Below are positions 5,647-9,359 of a DNA stretch of 9,359 nt, piece by piece (position 1 is the stretch's first letter; each line of letters starts with the position of its first letter). A model generated the notes under the pieces. That model was not told the origin of the DNA, ran no database searches, and saw only the letters and a list, made by a program, of their open reading frames with translations. Both the position numbers and the translations under genes were made by a program. Source of the DNA: an uncultured Actinomycetes bacterium (lineage in GTDB: Bacteria; Actinomycetota; Actinomycetes; S36-B12); the NCBI GenBank assembly GCA_937902285.1, contig CALGTB010000014.1, positions 1 through 9,359 on the forward strand, written 5' to 3'.

Positions 5647-6411
5647 ATGCGACGTGGCGTGCGAACGCTGCGCATGTCGACCGTGGTCGGCCTTGCGTCG
5701 GCCCTCGTGGCCGTCACGGGCTCGACCGCCGTCGTCGCCGTCGACGAGGCGCGCCTCGGGCCGGTGGGCATCGGACAGCGCGTGGTCACCGGCATCGTCG
5801 CCGACCTGCCGGCCCTCGGTGACGGCCCGGCGATCCGCCGCTATCAGCGAACAGGGCAGTTCGCGGCGGACCGGGGTCTGGTCGCATCGGCGGCTCGCGC
5901 GGCACTGTCGGCGGAGATCGCCGCTGCCTGCCCCGCCGGCCCGGCTCAGTGTGAGGAGAAGAGACTGGCCATCGTGGTCGACGTCGACGACACGCTCCTC
6001 GACTGGTACCCGGCGTACGCGCGGCATGGCTTCCGGCTCACGGCCGTCGAGCGTCAGGCCCGCGTGCGGGCGTGCGCGACGCCGGTGATCGGGGCCGTGC
6101 GCGACCTCGTCAGGGATGCCCGCACGGCGGGGGTCGCGGTGCTCGTGCTGTCGGGGCGGAGGGACACGGTGCGTTCCGTCACCGCGGCCTGTCTCGAGCG
6201 CCGCGGCATCCCGGCGTGGCAGGCGCTGGTCCTGCGGAGGCCCGATCAGGACGCCCTTGCGGCGTCGGACTACAAGGCGCAGGCGATGCGCCAACTGGTG
6301 TCGGCCGGCTGGCGGCCGGTGCTGAGCATCGGCGACCAGGTCGGCGACGTCACGGCGGCCAGCGGCGTCGCGGGATTCCTGCTTCCGAACCCGCTCTACC
6401 GAGCACGCTGA
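5647..6411 (+). CDS. HAD-superfamily class B-like acid phosphatase, exported or membrane-anchored
   Basis: Secreted non-specific phosphomonoesterase of the HAD IIIB / 'acid phosphatase' type. Seen (254 residues): basic N-terminus MRRGVRTLR, then a hydrophobic stretch about 10-32 acting as signal peptide or anchor. HAD motif I is VVDVDDTLLDWYPAY with nucleophile D112 and acid/base D114; motif II is VLSGRRD with S169; motif III is K210 in SDYKAQ; motif IV is SIGDQVGD with D230 and D234. All catalytic positions are present, so the enzyme should be active and Mg-dependent. The Cys at about residues 98 and 102 could form a disulphide. The start at ATG 5647 has no good Shine-Dalgarno (AGG is 13 bases away), but the ATG overlaps the stop of a six-codon reading frame at 5627-5647 (TGATG), so re-initiation is possible. 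The 3' end is only two bases from the convergent acyltransferase gene. Confidence 0.88.
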   Translation: MRRGVRTLRMSTVVGLASALVAVTGSTAVVAVDEARLGPVGIGQRVVTGIVADLPALGDGPAIRRYQRTGQFAADRGLVASAARAALSAEIAAACPAGPAQCEEKRLAIVVDVDDTLLDWYPAYARHGFRLTAVERQARVRACATPVIGAVRDLVRDARTAGVAVLVLSGRRDTVRSVTAACLERRGIPAWQALVLRRPDQDALAASDYKAQAMRQLVSAGWRPVLSIGDQVGDVTAASGVAGFLLPNPLYRAR

Positions 6412-6423
6412 CGTCACTGCGTG
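6404..6423. terminator. Palindrome spanning two convergent stop codons
   Basis: CACGC (6404-6408) pairs with GCGTG (6419-6423), and inside it TGACGTCA (6409-6416) is itself a perfect palindrome made of the phosphatase TGA, two bases and the complement of the acyltransferase TGA. It could help stop transcription from both sides, but there is no T-tract and the continuous stem is short, so the terminator role is a guess. Confidence 0.2.
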
Positions 6424-7136
6424 GGCGGACCTGCCGACTTCAGCTCACGCCCGAAGGCATGCGTGTAGGGCATCCCGCCGAGGTCGAGCAGGGCATCGCG
6501 CACGGCATCGGTGATCGCGTTGGCCGACATGGCCGTGACGTCGATGTCGAGCGGCGCCGAGAAGCGGACATCCACCGTGCGACGGCCGCGGCGCGTTCCG
6601 GGGTACGCGACTGTCATGGCATGCACCGGGATGCCGGGGTTGGCCTGGAGCACGGGCACGAGGATGCGTCGGTGCAGGCGGTGCAGTGAACGCCCGTCCG
6701 GCGAGCGCGTGCCCTCGGGGTAGAGCGCGAGCTTGTTGCCCTCGGCCAGTGCGTACGAGGACATCGCGAGCGCCCAGTTCGTGGACTCCTCGTCGCCGCG
6801 CACCAAGGGGATCTGCCCGGTCATGCGGAAGAACACCGCTCCCGGGGCGCGGAACACCTCGACCTTCGTGAAGAACGTCAGGCGGAACCGGTTCGCGACG
6901 CCGACGACGATCGGGTCCATGAGGGACAGGTGGTTTCCGACGAGGATCGCCGGCCCCGGTGCGATCTGCGCTGCACCGGTGGCGCGGATGCGCCAGCGCA
7001 GGCGCAGCGCCTGGGCCAGGACGAAGAGGGGCCAGTAGGCCCAGCCGCGGCCCGGACGCCCGATCTTGGTGGGGCGGTAGATCTGACGGCCGCGTGCCAG
7101 CGCCTCGTCGTAGGAACCAGGTGGAGCCGTGGCCAT
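6414..7136 (-). CDS. PlsC-family 1-acylglycerol-3-phosphate acyltransferase (complete paralogue)
   Basis: Second lysophospholipid acyltransferase of the window, acting at the membrane in glycerophospholipid acylation. Seen (240 residues): HX4D motif NHLSLMD with H69 and D74; VFFRMTGQIPLVRGDE at 101-116; YPEGTRSPD at 139-147 for glycerol-phosphate binding; and HRLHRRILVPVLQANP at 152-167. I chose ATG 7136 over the much longer upstream reading because it aligns residue for residue with the paralogue at 1-648 (SYD...AL...IGRPGR at identical positions) and has AGGA 7 bases upstream. An in-frame ATG at 7163 would add nine residues without homology. Identity to the paralogue is about 119 of 216 residues by hand count, without a gap. 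It is convergent with the phosphatase and divergent from the hydrolase at 7239. Confidence 0.93.
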   Translation of the reverse strand: MATAPPGSYDEALARGRQIYRPTKIGRPGRGWAYWPLFVLAQALRLRWRIRATGAAQIAPGPAILVGNHLSLMDPIVVGVANRFRLTFFTKVEVFRAPGAVFFRMTGQIPLVRGDEESTNWALAMSSYALAEGNKLALYPEGTRSPDGRSLHRLHRRILVPVLQANPGIPVHAMTVAYPGTRRGRRTVDVRFSAPLDIDVTAMSANAITDAVRDALLDLGGMPYTHAFGRELKSAGPPTQ

Positions 7137-7238
7137 GGCCACATCCTGCAAGAGCGCGCTCATGCTGTCAGGGATTGCGGGCCTCGTGTCCTGATCGGAC
7201 CCGTGCCAGCCGCGGGCCGTGTCTGCTTGGATCCCCGC

Positions 7239-7826
7239 ATGGCCACCGTCGTGATCCTCCCGTCCGTGCTCGGCGTCCGTCAGGGCGTTCTGGACGCCGC
7301 CGAGCGAATTCGTGCTGCGGGCCATGAGGCCCGCATCGTGGACCTCTACGGCGGACGCGTCTTCGACGAGTACGGGCCGGCCCTCGCCTACGCCGAGGAG
7401 GAGCTCGGCCACGAGGTGCTCATGCAGCGCAGCCTCGACGGCGTCGCGGACCTGCCTGACGGCTTCGTGCCGCTCGGGTTCTCCCTCGGCTGCGTGATGG
7501 TCGTCCACCTCGCCACGAGCCGTGCCGTGTCAGGTGCTGTGATGATCGCCGGGGCCCTTCCGGCATCGGCGTTCGGCGACGGTCGATCGTGGCCGGCAGG
7601 CGTCGACGCCCAGACCCACGCGATGCTCGAGGACCCCTGGCGCGAGCCGGACATGATCGCCGCGGCCAGTGCCGAGCTCGCGGCGGGTGGTGCGGTGCTC
7701 GAGGTGTTCGACTATCCCGGCACGGGGCACCTGTTCACGGACGCGTCGCTGCCTGACGAGTACGACGAGGCGGCAACCGAGCTCCTGTGGAGCCGCGTAC
7801 TGCCCGTCGTTCACGCCCGCGACTGA
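7239..7826 (+). CDS. Dienelactone hydrolase family alpha/beta hydrolase
   Basis: Small cytoplasmic alpha/beta hydrolase of the dienelactone-hydrolase (DLH) family; actual ester or lactone substrate unknown. Seen (195 residues): N-terminal strand TVVILPSVLGVRQGVLDAA; nucleophile elbow PLGFSLGC with S82, where classical DLH has Cys; THAMLEDPW with D132 at the position of the family's acidic loop; and YPGTGHLF with catalytic H164. ATG 7239 begins exactly at the first beta strand, and the in-frame extension to 6930 has no homology and overlaps the divergent acyltransferase, so it is rejected. The Shine-Dalgarno is weak (GGA, 7-base spacer). No cofactor or pathway gene sits beside it. It is convergent with the PhzF-like gene, with a 14-base gap. 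Confidence 0.85.
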   Translation: MATVVILPSVLGVRQGVLDAAERIRAAGHEARIVDLYGGRVFDEYGPALAYAEEELGHEVLMQRSLDGVADLPDGFVPLGFSLGCVMVVHLATSRAVSGAVMIAGALPASAFGDGRSWPAGVDAQTHAMLEDPWREPDMIAAASAELAAGGAVLEVFDYPGTGHLFTDASLPDEYDEAATELLWSRVLPVVHARD

Positions 7827-7840
7827 CGAAGGACGGGGTG

Positions 7841-8683
7841 TCAGAGGTCGACGGTGCCGCCGACCACGGTCCAGCACCGTCCGCCGACCCAGATGGTGTC
7901 GCCGTCACGTTCGACCGTGATGCGTCCCGCGCGATCGAGCGCCGTGCCCTGGGCGGCCTGGTAGGAGTCCGGGGCCCGGCCGGAGCCGATGAGCCACTGG
8001 GCGACGGCGGCGTTGAGCGACCCCGTGACCGGATCCTCGGTGAGCCCGGCGACGCCAGGGAAGAACGCGCGCAGTTCGAAGGCGATCGCCGATCCGTCCG
8101 GATGCGGCCCCACCACTCCGATGTCCATTCCGTCGAGCAGGCCGGAATCGGGCTCCAGATCGAGGACGTCCTGAGCCGTGGCAAGCAGCACGCCCATCCA
8201 CGTCGGCCCGTTGTCGCACCACGCGTGATCGACGATGGCGGACCGGTCGATGCGCAGGGCGCGGGCAACCCGGTCGACATCCGTGTCGTCGAGGGGCCCG
8301 GTGCGCAGCAGCGGGGGAGCGGCGAAGGAGAGGAGCCCTGCGGGTCCGATCCGCACGGGCACGAGCCCGGCGCCGCACTCCTGGACCACGTGCGCGTCCT
8401 TCGGGACGCCTCCGGCCGCCAGCCACGCGTGGCAGGTGCCGAGCGTCGGATGGCCCGCGAACGGCAGTTCGCGTCCCGGGCAGAAGATCCGCACGGAGTA
8501 GTCGGCGTCCGGGCGCGTCGGCGGTCCGACGAACGTGGCCTCGGACAGGTTGGTCCACTCAGTGAACCGCAGCATCTCGTCGGCCGATAGACCCTCGCGG
8601 TCGAGCACGACGGCCACGGGGTTGCCCCGCAGCGGCTCGTCCGAGAAGACGTCGACCTGGGCGAATGGACGGTTTCGGGGCAT
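7841..8683 (-). CDS. PhzF family isomerase/epimerase
   Basis: Protein of the PhzF/diaminopimelate-epimerase fold. PhzF itself isomerises trans-2,3-dihydro-3-hydroxyanthranilate in phenazine synthesis, but most family members are uncharacterised, and no other phenazine gene is here. Seen (280 residues, the usual family length): N-terminal QVDVFSDEPLRGNPVAVVLD; catalytic Glu E48 in NLSEATFV; FAGHPTLGTCHAW at about residues 75-87; and the second-domain signature EDPVTGSLNAAVAQWL. I chose ATG 8683 because the family begins with 'F..VDVF'; the reading from 8728 adds 15 residues unlike the family. CATATT lies 6 bases upstream of the ATG and could be a -10 box for a leaderless mRNA. It is divergent from the GNAT gene and convergent with the DLH-like gene. 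Confidence 0.9.
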   Translation of the reverse strand: MPRNRPFAQVDVFSDEPLRGNPVAVVLDREGLSADEMLRFTEWTNLSEATFVGPPTRPDADYSVRIFCPGRELPFAGHPTLGTCHAWLAAGGVPKDAHVVQECGAGLVPVRIGPAGLLSFAAPPLLRTGPLDDTDVDRVARALRIDRSAIVDHAWCDNGPTWMGVLLATAQDVLDLEPDSGLLDGMDIGVVGPHPDGSAIAFELRAFFPGVAGLTEDPVTGSLNAAVAQWLIGSGRAPDSYQAAQGTALDRAGRITVERDGDTIWVGGRCWTVVGGTVDL

Positions 8684-8689
8684 GCGGTG

Positions 8690-8695
8690 AATATG
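8690..8695 (-). promoter_or_regulatory. Candidate -10 box CATATT of the PhzF-family gene
   Basis: The minus strand reads CATATT ending 6 bases before ATG 8683, keeping A2 and T6 of the -10 consensus and being unusually AT-rich for this window. There is no Shine-Dalgarno in front of the ATG, which fits leaderless expression. Confidence 0.35.
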
Positions 8696-8740
8696 CCATC
8701 CGCGCTGTCGGCTGGGTGTCCGGGGCACGCCAATGGGACC

Positions 8741-8762
8741 ATGACGTCGTATCGGAGGTCAT
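8741..8762. promoter_or_regulatory. Short inverted repeat upstream of the GNAT gene
   Basis: ATGAC (8741-8745) and GTCAT (8758-8762) are 5-bp inverted arms separated by 12 bases, overlapped by a second pair TGACG (8742-8746)/CGTCA (8763-8767). They lie in the 98-base region between the divergent PhzF-like and GNAT starts. This could be an operator; arms this short may be chance. Confidence 0.2.
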
Positions 8763-8770
8763 CGTCAGGC

Positions 8771-8776
8771 GAGGAG
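8771..8776 (+). promoter_or_regulatory. Shine-Dalgarno GAGGAG for the GNAT gene
   Basis: GAGGAG with a 5-base spacer to ATG 8782 decides this start over the GTG immediately following at 8785. Confidence 0.75.
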
Positions 8777-8781
8777 CGAGC

Positions 8782-9359
8782 ATGGTGACGCGGAGTCCCG
8801 CGATCCGGGCGCAGTCGGCTGATGACGCCGCTGGTGTGCGGCTACTGCTCGCGGACGCCTTCGCGGCGGAGCCTGAGGTGGTCGGCCTCGAGGAGGCGCT
8901 GGCGCAGCGTGGCGACAGCCACGGCTTCGTCGCCGTTGTCGATGGGTCGATCGCGGGGCACGTGCGCCTGACGCGGGGCTGGGTGGACGCCCCCGAGGCG
9001 CTGGTCAGCGTCCTCGTCCTCGGGCCGCTGTCGGTCGCACCCGCCCTCCAGGGACGTGGCGTGGGTCGGTCCCTGGTCTCCTTCGCCCTGGCCGAGGCCG
9101 AGAGGCTCGGTGCGCCCGCGGTGCTCCTCGAGGGCGACCCGGGCTACTACGCGCACCTGGGATGGCGGCCGGCGTCCGACCTGGGCATCACTCCGCCCTC
9201 GGACCGGATCCCCGCGCCCGCCTGCCAGGCGGTCGCCCTCCCGGCCTACGAGCCCTGGATGCGCGGCCGGCTGGTCTATGCCGACACCTTCTGGGAGCAC
9301 GACTGCGTCGGGCTGCGTGGCCCGCGGCTCCATGAGGTGAACGAGGCCCTCGGGCGGCC
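8782..9359 (+). CDS. GNAT-family N-acetyltransferase, YhbS-like (partial, 3' end off window)
   Basis: Acetyl-CoA-dependent N-acetyltransferase of the GNAT fold; substrate unknown. Seen: 192 residues with no stop at the window edge. N-terminal IRAQSADDAAGVRLLLADAF is the usual first strand and helix. Motif A is LGPLSVAPALQGRGVG, with the acetyl-CoA pyrophosphate loop Q90-G-R-G-V-G95, and GDPGYYAHLGWRPA at about 115-128 is typical of the YhbS/COG3153 branch. The stretch around FWEHDCVGLRGP near residues 171-181 is also common in this branch and lies close to the expected C-terminus, so only a few residues are probably missing. The start at ATG 8782 has GAGGAG 5 bases upstream. It is divergent from the PhzF-family gene, and no toxin-antitoxin partner is visible. 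Confidence 0.88.
   Translation, partial: MVTRSPAIRAQSADDAAGVRLLLADAFAAEPEVVGLEEALAQRGDSHGFVAVVDGSIAGHVRLTRGWVDAPEALVSVLVLGPLSVAPALQGRGVGRSLVSFALAEAERLGAPAVLLEGDPGYYAHLGWRPASDLGITPPSDRIPAPACQAVALPAYEPWMRGRLVYADTFWEHDCVGLRGPRLHEVNEALGR

Noticed and set aside
4771..6417. A 548-codon open frame on the minus strand
   Set aside because: It runs antisense through the VOC, DUF4126 and phosphatase genes, is a low-complexity Arg/Asp/Gly/His mix with no recognisable motif, and arises from GC bias at third positions.
7227..7238. TTGGAT as a leaderless -10 box for the gene at 7239
   Set aside because: It lacks the conserved A at position 2, so it does not meet the pattern seen at 685-690 and 4980-4985.
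7137..7508. N-terminal extension of the acyltransferase at 6414-7136 up to 7508
   Set aside because: The extra residues have no homology, the region overlaps the start of the divergent DLH-like gene, and the paralogue fixes the start at 7136.
7823..7844. CTGAC/GTCAG inverted repeat between convergent genes as a terminator
   Set aside because: The 5-bp arms are largely the two stop codons, the loop is 12 bases and there is no T-tract.
7841..8683. Phenazine biosynthesis locus suggested by the PhzF-like gene
   Set aside because: No other phz gene is present and most PhzF-family members belong to no phenazine cluster.
1..9359. CRISPR array, tRNA, riboswitch, insertion sequence or prophage remnants
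   Set aside because: I saw no spaced repeats, cloverleaf or T-loop sequence, transposase motif or terminal inverted repeats; gaps between genes are all about 100 bases or less.

Overview
The window is compact, roughly 70% GC DNA from an actinobacterium. The evidence is strong G/C bias at third codon positions, a mix of GTG and ATG starts, secreted proteins with Ala-rich signal peptides, and several actinobacterial-type TANNNT -10 boxes placed just before start codons. A Nocardioidaceae-like host (Aeromicrobium or Nocardioides type) fits, but that is an impression and not something the sequence proves. I found no rRNA, tRNA, CRISPR array, insertion sequence or phage gene, and no gene-free stretch longer than about 100 bases.

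Layout, left to right. (1) 1-648 minus: a PlsC-family 1-acylglycerol-phosphate acyltransferase, its C-terminus cut by the window edge. (2) 698-2617 plus: a lipoprotein GH3 beta-N-acetylglucosaminidase of the NagZ type, followed 14 bases later by (3) 2632-4101 plus: a cytoplasmic GH29 alpha-L-fucosidase. These two look like one operon for removing amino sugar and fucose from glycans. (4) 4114-4551 minus: a small secreted protein of the COG4315 'Yx(F/W)xxD' repeat family, overlapped by (5) 4544-4972 minus: a VOC/glyoxalase-like protein. Together they form a second two-gene operon. (6) 5041-5616 plus: a DUF4126 membrane protein, then (7) 5647-6411 plus: a secreted or membrane-anchored HAD-type acid phosphatase. 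(8) 6414-7136 minus: a second PlsC-family acyltransferase, about 55% identical to the first with no gaps. (9) 7239-7826 plus: a dienelactone-hydrolase-like alpha/beta hydrolase. (10) 7841-8683 minus: a PhzF-family isomerase/epimerase. (11) 8782 to the end, plus: a YhbS-type GNAT acetyltransferase, running off the window.

No coherent defence or biosynthetic system is visible. Most genes are stand-alone envelope and metabolic functions arranged as divergent and convergent pairs. The best novelty lies in the DNA between and at the ends of genes. The GH3 signal peptide is an in-frame triplication of a 33-bp unit, each copy beginning with a usable start codon. The 1-648/698 gene pair appears to share one TA step between two opposed -10 boxes. 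The VOC/DUF4126 divergent promoter has a perfect 9-bp dyad whose centre is exactly equidistant from the two candidate -10 boxes, consistent with one regulator serving both sides.
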